From: Sycobia sp. Sy_11
Taxonomy: Eukaryota > Arthropoda > Insecta > Hymenoptera > Epichrysomallidae
NCBI GenBank assembly: GCA_018907035.1
Contig: JACCIC010000121.1
Span: 251,001-315,000 of the forward strand
Length of the DNA stretch: 64,000 nucleotides
Direction: 5' to 3'
Shown: in pieces, positions 22,635-34,035 of the stretch
How positions within the stretch are numbered: the stretch's first letter is position 1
Layout of the letters: every line of letters begins with the position of its first letter
Notes under the pieces: model-generated
What the model was told of the DNA's origin: nothing
The model's database searches: none
The model's input: only the letters and a program-made list of their open reading frames with translations
Program-made: the position numbers and the translations under genes

Positions 22635-23119
22635 CATCGAAATAAAATAATTTATACGTTCAACAGAGCTGCTTAATATTAAAATTTACAATAATTAGTG
22701 CAAAAAAAATATAATAATAATTATTAATTATTAACTGTAAATCGTAATACGTAATACGTAGTAATGCATATAGAACATAATTTATAAATTCTAATTAAAT
22801 GGTATACGTTACCTAAATACGTAAATATATTTTTTTATTTTAAATCAATAAATATTAAAGAGTCAAAAAATTATTCACTTAATCGAGGAAAAAAAATTAG
22901 AATAATTTATTATTGGCTTAATTTATAGATTTTCTGACTAGATTTTGTGTAGTTTCCAGCTTGGTATACCTACCAAAATCTAAGCTCGTTCCCTATTAAA
23001 AAATGCTATTAAAAGTGGGACAAATCGGAACTAGGATCAGACTAGATTTCCCTTCTGGATCTGAACATTTAATAAGGAAAACTTACCCGATACTAGTTAG
23101 ATTCGAGAATGAATTTCCA
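22635..23119. other. AT-rich intergenic
   Basis: No gene seen. GGATCAGACTAGATTTCCCT near 23034 resembles a stretch near 21810, so both may be pieces of one old repeat. Confidence 0.5.
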
Positions 23120-24339
23120 CACGGGAAGTACTCTATATATAAAAATCTATATTACTATAAATAATTGACCGTAATTTACCTATCGTCGCTTCTGTATATA
23201 CAGTGTGTAAATATAGAATGTACAACCGCATTTAATACGCACATATAGGCATATTACATACGGATTCTAGGCGGAAAATTGTTTTTTTGATTTCGGACGG
23301 TTGAAAAAGGTGCCCAAGTGTCTCGAGACGACGCATGGAGAGTATCTTATGGAGAATATCATGTTCGGAATATAGGAGAATTCGGAATATAGTACTCTTC
23401 TGGAGAGTATCATGTTCGGAATATAGGAGATGTCTCAGGACGACTGCTATAAAGAGTTTTGTATTGGGGAGGAAGAATACAATGCCCAGATATCCCGGGA
23501 CGACTCTTACTGGGAGTATGCGTGTTCGAATGATAGAAAATGAATCTCTTTATAGAAGTTTCTTAAACACTCGTAATAGAAGTCGTTCCAAAACATCTCG
23601 GCATCGTATTCGAACGTCCCAACATGAATCTCCCTATAGAAGTCGTCCGGTTATACCTGGACATCGTTTTCTACCGTCCGAACCTGAAATTCCCCGTTAA
23701 ACTCATTCCGTCATACCTGGACATTGTCTTCTACCGTCCGAACACAAAATTTCCCGTAGAAGTCGTTCCAAAATACCTGGAAATCGCATTCTATCATCTG
23801 AACACGAAACTCTACGTAGAAGTTGTGCCGACGTACCTAAACATCGTTTCCTATCAAGTAAACACAATAGTCCTATAGTTGAAGTCGTTCGAAAATACCT
23901 AGATATCGCACTTTACTGTTTCAACACGGATCTTCCCATAGAAGTTAATTTTCTCATACCTGCACGTCGATTTTTATCAACTAAATACAATATCCCCCGT
24001 AGAAATTGTCCAGAGATACCTGGACATGGCATTCTATCATCCGCACACACAACTGCCTAAAGAAATCGTCTTGAGGCAACGGGATATCGTAATCAACCGC
24101 TCTTACGCGCCAATACAATATTTCTTAGTAGAAACCGTATTTAAAATGTGTATATATAATATACATACTCTATATATATACATACATAAATAACCCTATT
24201 TTGTCGTTATTTCTTTTGTTTAAACTAAAAAAAAATAGCCTATCTCACTACTGAAGATAACGTATAAAAATAAACACATAATTTGTCGTCACAAATTATC
24301 TTTAGTATGATTTGGCATACACAACAATTTTGTAAAAAA

Positions 24340-24382
<43 letters not shown>

Positions 24383-24640
24383 TTTTCCCACGTAAGAGGA
24401 AATAAAATTTACAAAAATCAAACGAAAGCCATAAGGTGTGACAGTAGTGTCAGATTAACCTGAAGAACAAAAAGGTTTATACCGACTAACGTCACACCTT
24501 CTATAGGATACGAATCCCAAAGTTGGAGATGAACATTCGTTTGAGCTGGCCTGGTATTAATACTTTAAGAGGACTATTTTGAGTTGATGTTCGTGATTCA
24601 AAACGTCACCTAGTGGCCGCTGGTAAAACTGATTGTTAAT
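23120..24640 (-). mobile_element. Non-autonomous Helitron, minus orientation
   Basis: Plus-strand order: subterminal 3' region (CTATCGTCGCTTCTGTATAT), the ACGG...GAGACGACG block, the 60-bp minisatellite, the ACCGTATTTAAAATG segment, the GA-tract block (24349-24379) and the CACCTAGTGGCCGCTGG segment. It stops at 24640, where an inverted Helitron begins. The terminal 3' hairpin is missing. Confidence 0.75.
23524..24080 (+). repeat. 60-bp minisatellite, copy 2
   Basis: About nine units of the same family as 14379-14920, on the opposite strand. The 20-residue repeat frame is open only in parts (23335-23700, 23624-23878). Confidence 0.85.
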
Positions 24641-25872
24641 ATATATATCATATCATATCATATCATATCATATCATATCATACTAATTTATAAAGACAAA
24701 GCGTGTTTTTGTTTGTACACGATTACCGAAAAAACTACTGAACCGATTGTTCTGAAATTTGACACATATATTCTATATTATCTTGGGAAGGACATAGGCT
24801 ATGTTTTTTATTGAAAATTATTTTAAGTTCATGAATAAATTAAGTTAATAGTTTTAACAATCAGTTTCACCAGCGGACATTAGGTGGCATCTTGAATCAC
24901 GAACATCAACCCAAAGTAGTCCGCTTGAAGTATTAATACCAGGTCAGCTCAAACGAATGTTCATATTCAACTTTGGGATGCTTATTCTAAAGGAGGTGTG
25001 ATTTTTAGTCGGTATTATCTTTTTTGTTCTTCAGGTTAATCTGAGATTACTCTCACACGATATGGATATCTTTTGATTTTTGTAAATTTTATTTTCTCTT
25101 ACGGGGGAAATCTCTCTCTCTCTCTCTTTGTATAAAATGGTTCTGTATGCCAAATCATACTGAATATAGTTTGTGACGACAAATTATGTTTTTATTTTAA
25201 TACGTTATATTAACTTCAGAATTTTGACAAGAGCCTATGTTTTTTTTAGTTTGAACAAAAGAAATAATGGCAAAATAGGGTTCTTTACCAACAACCTCGA
25301 AACTATGTATAGATTCATATATACATATAGACTAGCATCCCCCGTCTCGGCTTCGCCCGAGATAATAATTTAACCGATTTCATAAGCAATTCAATAATAT
25401 CTGAGTAGTAAAAAGTACTCTATATATATAACTATCTATATATATAAAATCAGTGATCCCGAAATACCTGGACGCTCCATTCTACCTTCCCAACAGAAAA
25501 GTCTCTATAGCAGTCTTCCCGAGACATGTTCTATACGAACATGATACTCTCTAGAAGAGTACTATATTCCGAATTCTCCTATATTCCGAACATGATATTC
25601 TCCATAAGATACTCTCCATGCGTCGTCTCGAGACACTTGGGCACCTTTTTCAACCGTCCGAAATCAAAAAAACAATTTTCCGCCTAGAATCCGTATGTAA
25701 TATGCCTATATGTGCGTATTAAATGCGGTTGTACATTCTATATTTACACACTGTATATACAGAAGCGACGATAGGTAAATTACGGTCAATTATTTATAGT
25801 AATATAGATTTTTATAGAGTACTTTTTACTTAGATATTATTGAACTGTTTAAGAAATTCATTATTATTATTA

Positions 25873-25948
<76 letters not shown>

Positions 25949-25978
25949 CTCGGGCGAAGCCAAGACGGGGGATGCTAA
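24641..25978 (+). mobile_element. Non-autonomous Helitron, plus orientation
   Basis: The 5' end is (TCATA)n-CTAATTTATAAAGACAAAGC followed by AACTACTGAACCGATTGTTC and GGGAAGGACATAGGCTATG, the widespread insect Helitron 5' signature. The 3' end is a TCTCGG/CCAAGA hairpin, GGGGGATG and CTAA at 25975-25978. A 120-bp piece of another Helitron 3' end lies inside, reversed, at 25332-25455. The terminal hairpin is interrupted upstream by an ATT microsatellite (25861-25950). The 60-bp array is missing, so it is internally deleted. Confidence 0.78.
25332..25455 (-). mobile_element. Helitron 3' end fragment with CTAG
   Basis: CTAGCATCCCCCGTCTCGGC: reversed, this is the hairpin TCTCGG-GCGAAG-CCGAGA, then CGGGGGATG and CTAG. 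It is the cleanest copy of the family 3' terminus. Confidence 0.85.
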
Positions 25979-26600
25979 TTATTTTATAAATAAAAAAAAT
26001 ATAATGTTTAATTCATTACCGATAATTGAAACAGGTATAAGATAACAAAACGTAATATTTTTGAAGGTCTTTCATCAGTAATGTTGTCATACTTTAAGCA
26101 CTGAAACTTATTTTTAAATAAATGTGTACTTTTGATTTGGATATTAGTTATTTCTTGAAACGTTCTAATGTGCGTGCGTGTGCTGTCTGAGTAGCCAAAG
26201 CTAACTGCAAATTGATGTCACAGTAGTAATGTCGCAACTGTTTATCTTCTAAATTTAATTTATTTATCATATTGTATATAAATCTATTTCATTGATATTG
26301 AAAAATTCCAAATTACAATGTTGATGAAAACCAAAAGAATAACGATCAAAGAAAGTATATTGAATAATATTTATAGTTTCTTTCTGAAGAATAAAAATCT
26401 TTTATTGTTTCAATTTGAATTTTCTAACAAATATTTAGAATCAAGATGATTATTTATTTGAAATTCAATTCCCTTTCTTAACGTTTGAAGTATTTCGATG
26501 TGTTGGTTGTCATAGGTAAAATATGAAAATATTCAAAGCCATGTTGATTAATAAACATCTTTTAACAACACATATGTATAATATAAAATAACCCTGATCT
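25979..26600 (+). repeat. Repeat E, copy 1, left part
   Basis: It matches 45500-46130 closely, for example GTATAAGATAACAAAACGTA and AACGATCAAAGAAAGTATAT. The family is unknown and has no open frame. It continues after the LINE at 30784. Confidence 0.9.
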
Positions 26601-26644
<44 letters not shown>

Positions 26645-26706
26645 TAGCGAGACTCCAAGGTCGCGGGTCTGATCGCCCTAACCTCAAAGGCAGGGGAGGA
26701 GCGATC

Positions 26707-27411
26707 ATGATCAAGCCGGCTGAGGGACAGACGTACGTCGACGTGGTACGTACAATACGGCAAAAGGTGGACCTTGACAACTGTAATACTCAAGTCAGAA
26801 CAATAAGAAAGACAAAAGACGGTGCGGTACTTTTACAGCTCTCCAGACAGAACAACGAGACGGACTTTCGACAGGTTCTTCAAGACGCCGTAGGAGAGAC
26901 TGGACGCGTAAAAGATTTGATCTCCAGGGTGACACTGGAATTCCTAGACTTGGACTGTGTCACGACCAACGAGGACATCGCGAACGCGTTAAATCGGGAA
27001 ACGAGACGGACTGCAGACCGTCGGCCCCATGTTTTCGACGTTAACAGTCGAGGACAGAGAATGGCGGTCTGCGATTTTGACGTAAAAGAGGCTACCGACC
27101 TCTTAAGGAAAGGGCGTATTAAAATCGGGTGGGTTGTATCAAGAATAAGAGCAAGGATACGCGTCTCGCGATGCTATAGATGCCTCGGGTTCGGTCATGT
27201 ACGGAAAGACTGTAAAGGACTGGACAGACGAAGCTGCTGCTGGCGATGCGGCCTCGAGGGTCATTCCCACAAGGACTGCAAGAGTCGTGGGGTGTGTTTC
27301 CTGTGCACTGAGGATACTATCCAAGACAGGGGACACTTACCCGGCTCGTCCTCGTGTGCCACGTTCAGGATAGCACTAACAGAACAGAAGACAAAGACAG
27401 TCACACAATGA
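26707..27411 (+). CDS. LINE ORF1 (gag-like, CCHC), 5'-truncated
   Basis: A 234-residue frame from the first ATG; the same frame is open upstream to about 26641, so the natural start is lost. Three Cys/His knuckles close the protein: C156-x2-C-x4-H-x4-C169, C178-x2-C-x4-H-x4-C191 and C197-x2-C-x9-H-x6-C217. This triple arrangement is typical of R1-clade ORF1 proteins, which bind element RNA and target it to chromosomes. Family proteins are usually several hundred residues long, so the N-terminal half is missing. The stop overlaps the ORF2 start as ATGA (27408-27411). Confidence 0.9.
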   Translation: MIKPAEGQTYVDVVRTIRQKVDLDNCNTQVRTIRKTKDGAVLLQLSRQNNETDFRQVLQDAVGETGRVKDLISRVTLEFLDLDCVTTNEDIANALNRETRRTADRRPHVFDVNSRGQRMAVCDFDVKEATDLLRKGRIKIGWVVSRIRARIRVSRCYRCLGFGHVRKDCKGLDRRSCCWRCGLEGHSHKDCKSRGVCFLCTEDTIQDRGHLPGSSSCATFRIALTEQKTKTVTQ

Positions 27412-30404
27412 CGACGACGATACTCCAATGCAATATGAACGGGAGTAGCGTGGCAGACGCACTGCTCCCGCAGATTGCGGCGGAACTGAACATCGACGTG
27501 CTGATTATCAGTGAGCAATACAAAGACAGACGATTATCGACTTGGCTCACAAGCGGCTCGGGCAAGTCCGCAGTTTGGTTACGTGGAAAGGTTGCGTCGA
27601 ATATCGTACGCAGCGGGACTGAGAAGGACTGTGTCTGGGTGACGGTCGCTGACATAACCTATGTCAGTGTTTACCTGAGCCCAAACAGCAGTGCCTCCGA
27701 GTACGCGGCTAAACTTGGAAAAATCGAGGACGCGTTGCGGGAAATCCCTGGTAACGTGATCGTGGCGGGCGACTTTAACGCGCGGGCGATCGAGTGGGGA
27801 ATGCCCTTGACCAACAGACGGGGAAGACTGCTGCTGGAGATGGCCGCAAGGCTGGACCTGGCAGTAGTTAACGAAGGAACGATACCGACGTACAGACGAC
27901 CGGGGTATGGTAACTCCATACCAGACGTGACTCTGACCTCGGACAGAATTCGAACTAGGATAAGGGCGTGGCGGGTGATCCAGGACTATACGGCCAGTGA
28001 TGACCAGTACATTGCCTTCAAACTGACAGACGCGACGAGACAGACGAGGAGACGGGGCACAACATCTACGGGGTGGAACCCCAAACGCTTAGACAGAGAC
28101 GAACTCGAAAGGTATCTGCAAAATGCAGAACCTCCCTTACGAGAGGTGCCTCAAGAGTTGACGAACCGGGACAGGGTGGAGGCGTTAGCGGCGGCAACGA
28201 CTGGCTTTCTCCAGCGCCTATGCGATGCCACCATGCCCAAGAAACGGAAGGTACTAAACAGACGACAAACATACTGGTGGACAGCCGAGATCGCGGATCT
28301 CAGAAGCAATTGTTTGAAGCTGAGACGGAAAGCTCAACGAGCCCGAAGTCGAGGCGTAGTGGGACTATACTCTACGGAGTATAGTCGCGCCAGACAGCGA
28401 CTGAGATACGCGATCAATAACAGTAAGAAACGGTGTTGGACAAAACTAATCAACGAGGTAGACTCGGATCCCTGGGGCAACGGTTATAAAATTGTAACAT
28501 GCGCCCTGGGAGGTCGGGGTCCGCCGGAACTACGAGGCGCGAAAGTGATGGAGCGGATAGTTGAGAGACTTTTCCCAACCCATCCCAACAGAACGGACGC
28601 GACAAACGAAATGACAGATATAGAGATCCCTCTCTTCACGCAGGAAGAGCTCCGCAGAGCTTCGAATGCGTTGAAGCCTAACAAGGCTCCGGGTCCCGAT
28701 GGCATACCTAGTGAGGTGTTACGGGTGGTCGCTTCGCGCCGCCCGGACATCCTTTTGGGTTTGTACAACGGGTGTCTGGTGGAGGGAGTTTTTAGCAGGC
28801 TCTGGAAGGAGGCTCGATTGGTTCTCATCCGTAAGTCTAAGGGGAACCCCGATTTGCCTTCTTCATACAGGCCTCTCTGCCTACTAAATACGGCAGGGAA
28901 GCTGTTGGAGCTACTGCTGAGACCAAGACTGTCACAGGCAATTAAAAACGCCGGAGACCTATCCGAACAACAACACGGATTTAGAAAAGGACGGTCGACA
29001 ATCGGAGCTTTAGGTGACGTGACGAACATCTTTCACGCGGCGAACAGGGGCTGTCATGCAACCAGACCACTGGTTCTGTTGGTGACCCTGGACGTTCGTA
29101 ACGCCTTTAACTCTGCAAAATGGACATCGATACTGGGGGCGTTGGAGTTGACTTTCAAGGTTGACTCCTACCTCCTTCGTATCATACGGGACTACTTACG
29201 AGACCGAGGACTGACGTATAATACTTTGGACGGAAAGAAATGGAAACGCGTGACAGCGGGGGTGGCGCAGGGTTCCATTTTAGGCCCCGACTTCTGGAAC
29301 GTACAATACAACGGTTTGCTGAGACTAGACATGCCCGCCGACGCGCGTCTCATTGCCTATGCCGACGATGTGGCAGCCGTGATAGTCGCACGCGACTATC
29401 ACTTGATTCAGTTAAAGCTGAATGAGGTCATGAGACGCGTGAACGAATGGATGACAGATCGCGGATTGCAGCTCGCGCTGCAGAAGACTGAGTTGTTGCT
29501 GCTGACTCGCAGACGTATACAGACGGTGGTTCCGATGACGTTAGGGACGGAAAGACTGGAAACCAGGAGTGAAGTCAAGTACCTTGGCGTTACCTTGGAT
29601 ACGAAGCTGAGCTTCTGGCCCCACCTACGAAACGCGGCGACAAAGGCAGCAGAAAAGACCAAGGCTCTAAGTAGACTGATGGCCAATACCAACGGACCGA
29701 AACAGAACGTTCGCAGACTGCTGATCAGCGTTACCCACTCGACTTTGCTTTACGGGGCGGAGGTTTGGGCCGACGCGATGAATATCAGGAAACGCGCGAA
29801 CGCCATGAAAAGCGTACAAAGGGTGGGCGCGTTAAGAATCGCGTGCGCGTATCGTACCGTGTCTGAGAGCGCCGTTTTCGTGATTGCTGGGGTCATTCCC
29901 ATCGATCTGCTCGCGGCCGAACGGAAGCGAATTTACGAGCGGAGCTCGAACGTTGGAAGGGAAGACGCTGTGACTGAAGAACGGACGAAGACCATCGAGA
30001 CATGGCAGAGACGGTGGACGACGGACGAAAGAGGACGGTGGACGAAAAGACTAATACCCGAAATCGGTCCGTGGAAAGAGAGGAAATACGGAGAGGTGAA
30101 CTTCTACCTTACCCAATTTCTGTCCGGACACGGATACTTCCGCAAGTACCTCTGCAAGATGAAGAGGGTCGTCTCTTCAGAATGCAAGTACTGCGGATGG
30201 GCTTGGGACGATGCGGAGCACACATTTTTTGTGTGCGAACATTGGACTGAGCCACGACTAGAGTTACAGACGAGGACAGGAGTGATCACGCCAGAAAACG
30301 TGACGAAAATTATGATGACGGACGCGGGCAGCTGGCGGTTGATCGCAAAATACGTTATGAATGTGCTTCAGAACAAAAGAGCAGATGGATGTTTGGACGA
30401 TTGA
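27408..30404 (+). CDS. LINE ORF2: endonuclease and reverse transcriptase
   Basis: From the ATG at 27408 (MTTTILQCNMNG) the frame is open for 998 residues; the same frame reaches 18 codons further upstream. In numbering from that upstream ATG, the APE-like endonuclease has LQCNMN (24-29), ISEQY with E54 and VAGDFNA with D140 and N142. The site where family members have Ser-Asp-His instead reads SDD (215-217), replacing the catalytic His. Reverse transcriptase has KAPGPDGIPSEVL, GVAQGSILGP and YADD (669-672). A C-terminal Cys/His finger lies at C944, C947, H956 and C961. No stop interrupts it. Target cleavage is doubtful because of the His change. Confidence 0.93.
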   Translation: MTTTILQCNMNGSSVADALLPQIAAELNIDVLIISEQYKDRRLSTWLTSGSGKSAVWLRGKVASNIVRSGTEKDCVWVTVADITYVSVYLSPNSSASEYAAKLGKIEDALREIPGNVIVAGDFNARAIEWGMPLTNRRGRLLLEMAARLDLAVVNEGTIPTYRRPGYGNSIPDVTLTSDRIRTRIRAWRVIQDYTASDDQYIAFKLTDATRQTRRRGTTSTGWNPKRLDRDELERYLQNAEPPLREVPQELTNRDRVEALAAATTGFLQRLCDATMPKKRKVLNRRQTYWWTAEIADLRSNCLKLRRKAQRARSRGVVGLYSTEYSRARQRLRYAINNSKKRCWTKLINEVDSDPWGNGYKIVTCALGGRGPPELRGAKVMERIVERLFPTHPNRTDATNEMTDIEIPLFTQEELRRASNALKPNKAPGPDGIPSEVLRVVASRRPDILLGLYNGCLVEGVFSRLWKEARLVLIRKSKGNPDLPSSYRPLCLLNTAGKLLELLLRPRLSQAIKNAGDLSEQQHGFRKGRSTIGALGDVTNIFHAANRGCHATRPLVLLVTLDVRNAFNSAKWTSILGALELTFKVDSYLLRIIRDYLRDRGLTYNTLDGKKWKRVTAGVAQGSILGPDFWNVQYNGLLRLDMPADARLIAYADDVAAVIVARDYHLIQLKLNEVMRRVNEWMTDRGLQLALQKTELLLLTRRRIQTVVPMTLGTERLETRSEVKYLGVTLDTKLSFWPHLRNAATKAAEKTKALSRLMANTNGPKQNVRRLLISVTHSTLLYGAEVWADAMNIRKRANAMKSVQRVGALRIACAYRTVSESAVFVIAGVIPIDLLAAERKRIYERSSNVGREDAVTEERTKTIETWQRRWTTDERGRWTKRLIPEIGPWKERKYGEVNFYLTQFLSGHGYFRKYLCKMKRVVSSECKYCGWAWDDAEHTFFVCEHWTEPRLELQTRTGVITPENVTKIMMTDAGSWRLIAKYVMNVLQNKRADGCLDD

Positions 30405-30671
30405 AAGTCTATGAAGAGTGAATGTAATATCGAGTATGCATGAGAATCTGGAATGAAAGATATGAACGTGAAATGACCACGCAAGGACTGCCGCCCAGGC
30501 TGAAGTAATGTGTATAATAGTTCCGGGCTGGTGTCGGTGCAACACGGAGATATGTGTTTAGTGCGTAGTGACATGGGTTTTCTGTCGAGTCGCACATACT
30601 CCGGTGGTCGTTTTTCAGGAACATTCTTGCTGAACGACCGTCGGAGATGCATAAACAGCATTCACAGACTC
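30405..30671 (+). other. LINE 3' untranslated region
   Basis: GC-rich DNA between the ORF2 stop and the poly-A run. Minus-strand frames here are shadows. Confidence 0.8.
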
Positions 30672-30688
30672 CGAAAAAAAAAAAAAAT

Positions 30689-30760
<72 letters not shown>

Positions 30761-30783
30761 TAATAATAATAATAATAATAATA

Positions 30784-31440
30784 ATTTTTGTTATAATACT
30801 TCATATATCTCATGCTATTTTGAATTACGCGTGTGTCACATTGTCGAACGTCGTCTGTCAGCTCGCCTGTACGACAGGCATTGTACTTCCGGCAACGCAG
30901 GCTATTGCCGCTTTTGTAATTAAATATCTCCTCAAAATTAGCATTGACACTTAACTTTCAAGATATCATAAAAATTTTTAAGAAATAATCAATACGCGAC
31001 TCATTTATGAAAAAGATCTTTCATTTTTTGAGAGACTTATTAATAAAATAAATCTTATTTCCGACGGGTCTCTCATAAGAGTTAATGCGAAACCAGGATA
31101 AATTATAATTTTTTAATTCTTTATAATTCTTTCAAACTATGTACGTATCGTATGATGTTCTTTTATTCTATAAATAACATAATATCATAATATTGTATAA
31201 ATATTAATTTTTCCATTGTAGTAATTGAAACATGCAGCCAAATTAAAATGTTCATTTACTAGCCAGAAACAAGGTTCCAGCTTCAAACTTAGTTTCTACC
31301 TATTTTTTAATTTTATTGACAATGTTCACATTTTTTATTCTAAGATTTGCCTAATTTTAAGCTATGATAAATTGATTCTGATTTCAATACCTAATAACTA
31401 CTTTGCAACCGATTGAAAATTGTTAGATTTCTGCCAGGGT
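30784..31440 (+). repeat. Repeat E, copy 1, right part
   Basis: From TTTTTGTTATAATACTTCAT through GTTCCAGCTTCAAACTTAGT to GTTAGATTTCTGCC. It matches 46165-46830 and, inverted, 53056-53755. Confidence 0.9.
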
Positions 31441-32495
<1,055 letters not shown>

Positions 32496-32640
32496 TTAGC
32501 ATCCCCCGTCTTGGCTTCGGCCGAGATAATAATTTAACCGATTTCTTAAACACTTAAATAATATCTAAGTAAAAAGTACTCTATATATTAAAAGCTATAT
32601 TACTATAAATAATTTACCGTAATTTATCTAAGATAAAGAA
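32496..32640 (-). mobile_element. Helitron 3' end fragment
   Basis: Reversed, it ends with the TCTCGGCCGAAGCCAAGA hairpin and GGGGGATGCTAA. Only about 145 bp of the 3' end is present. Confidence 0.78.
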
Positions 32641-33058
32641 TCTCATTAAAGGAAATTTAAAAAACAAATATATATATATATATATATTGTAAAAGGATTG
32701 TCAGAATAATCAAATAAATAAAATAAATGTATGTATCATGGTTTTATCAAATAATACACATATATTATCAGGAAAAAGGTTGTACAAAAATGAATCGGAA
32801 GATCTTCGACAATCTCGTAACATTCTAAGCTTCGGAAGAAATGCCAAAATTATCCGTCGTCGTCCTTATATCTATTACTACAGGCAACGATGAGGGAAAT
32901 CTAAATACGGTTTTCGCTGTACTTAGGTATACACTTGCACCAGAGGCCTGATTTACTTGCTAGGGAGGATTAACGGTATTATTGATGCATCGCCTGTCCA
33001 TCAGGGGTTTCTCCACATAATTACTTGTATTCCTACGAATTAATAAGTATATTCCTTA
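32641..33058. other. Intergenic, nothing recognised
   Basis: Contains a TA tract near 32670-32688 and a moderately GC-rich stretch (32780-33010) without an open frame. Confidence 0.5.
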
Positions 33059-34029
33059 TTAGGTTGTCAAATATCTCTCTTCCGCCTTTTTGTCTTATGA
33101 ATTTCGTGGCTATGTACAAAGCGCTACAGAGCTCGTATCTGGCAATACTATACATCATTTGGAAGGTCTTGACATAACGTACAAAACGAGGCTATGCATG
33201 ATTAATTTGGATATTGCGTTCAAAAGTTATAGACTTGTAAACATGGAATTCACTAATGCCGAAATTCGTGCTATTTTAAAGTTTTCCTTCGTCAAAGGCA
33301 AATCTGTTGGAGAAACGTTCCGTGAGATTAATGGTGTTTTGGGGAATGGCACGCTATTACTTCGAACCGCAGAGGAATGGTTTCGATGATTCAGAGCAGG
33401 TGAAAACATCATGGATAAGCCAACTGACGGAAAACCTGTGACGACGAATACCGATCAAATCATGCAATTTATCGAGTTAGACCGGCATGTGGTATCTCGT
33501 GACATCTACCAGGAGATGAGAGTTAGTCACCAAACCATTTTAAACCATCTGCAGAAGGCTAGATACAAAAAAGCTTCATGTTTGGGTGCCGCGTGATTTG
33601 ACGCATAAAAAACTTCCAAACCGAATCAACGCCTGCGATGTGCTGCTTACACGGAACGCACTCGACCCATTTTTGAAGTGGATTGTGACTGGCGACGAAA
33701 AATGGATCACATGCGACAATATCAAGCGAAAACGGTCGTGGTCCAAGGCACGTGGACCGACCCAAACAGTAGCCAAGTCGGGATTGACGGCCAGGAAGGT
33801 TTTTCTGTACAGTTGGACTCAAAAGAGGTTTGTGAAAAGTTGCTGTCCGAGTTCTTCGCAAATAAGGAGAAGGGTTTCTACGAGAGGGGTATTATGAAGT
33901 TGCCTTCTAGATGGAAACAGATTATCGAACAAAACGGCGCCTATTTGAAGTAAATCAGGCCACTGTAACACATTTTATAAAGCATTGAATGAAGTGCAAA
34001 AAGCGGAAAGGAGATATTTGACAACCTAA
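33059..34029 (+). mobile_element. Mariner element with internal deletion
   Basis: The terminal inverted repeats begin TTAGGTTGTCAAATATCTC at both ends (33059 and 34029) and are flanked by TA duplications (33057-33058, 34030-34031). Length is 971 bp against about 1.3 kb for full mariners. Ends look competent for mobilisation by a related transposase. Confidence 0.92.
33243..33953 (+). pseudogene. Mariner transposase, frameshifted and deleted
   Basis: From ATG 33243 the N-terminal helix-turn-helix reads MEFTNAEIRAILKFSFVKGK to a TGA at 33387. Homology continues in another frame (AGENIMDKPTDGKPV; SHQTILNHLQKARYKK), then a third (DLTHKKLPNRINACD; VTGDEKWITCDNIKRKRSWS). The first catalytic Asp is in VTGDEKW. 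After GLTARKVFLY the sequence jumps to the C-terminal tail (GFYERGIMKLPSRW; IIEQNGAYLK), so the region with the other two catalytic Asp residues is deleted. Confidence 0.9.
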
Positions 34030-34035
34030 TATATA

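Larger units (their letters stand above)
26601..30783 (+). mobile_element. R1-clade LINE in an AAT microsatellite
   Basis: The element begins right after an (AAT)n tract (26601-26640) and ends in poly-A, (AAC)n and (AAT)n (30672-30783). It is flanked on both sides by repeat E, which is continuous in the copy at 45480-46830. It holds the 3' part of ORF1, a complete ORF2 and a 3' untranslated region of about 270 bp. GC content is much higher than the host. The 5' end is truncated, because ORF1 is open all the way back to the microsatellite. Confidence 0.92.
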
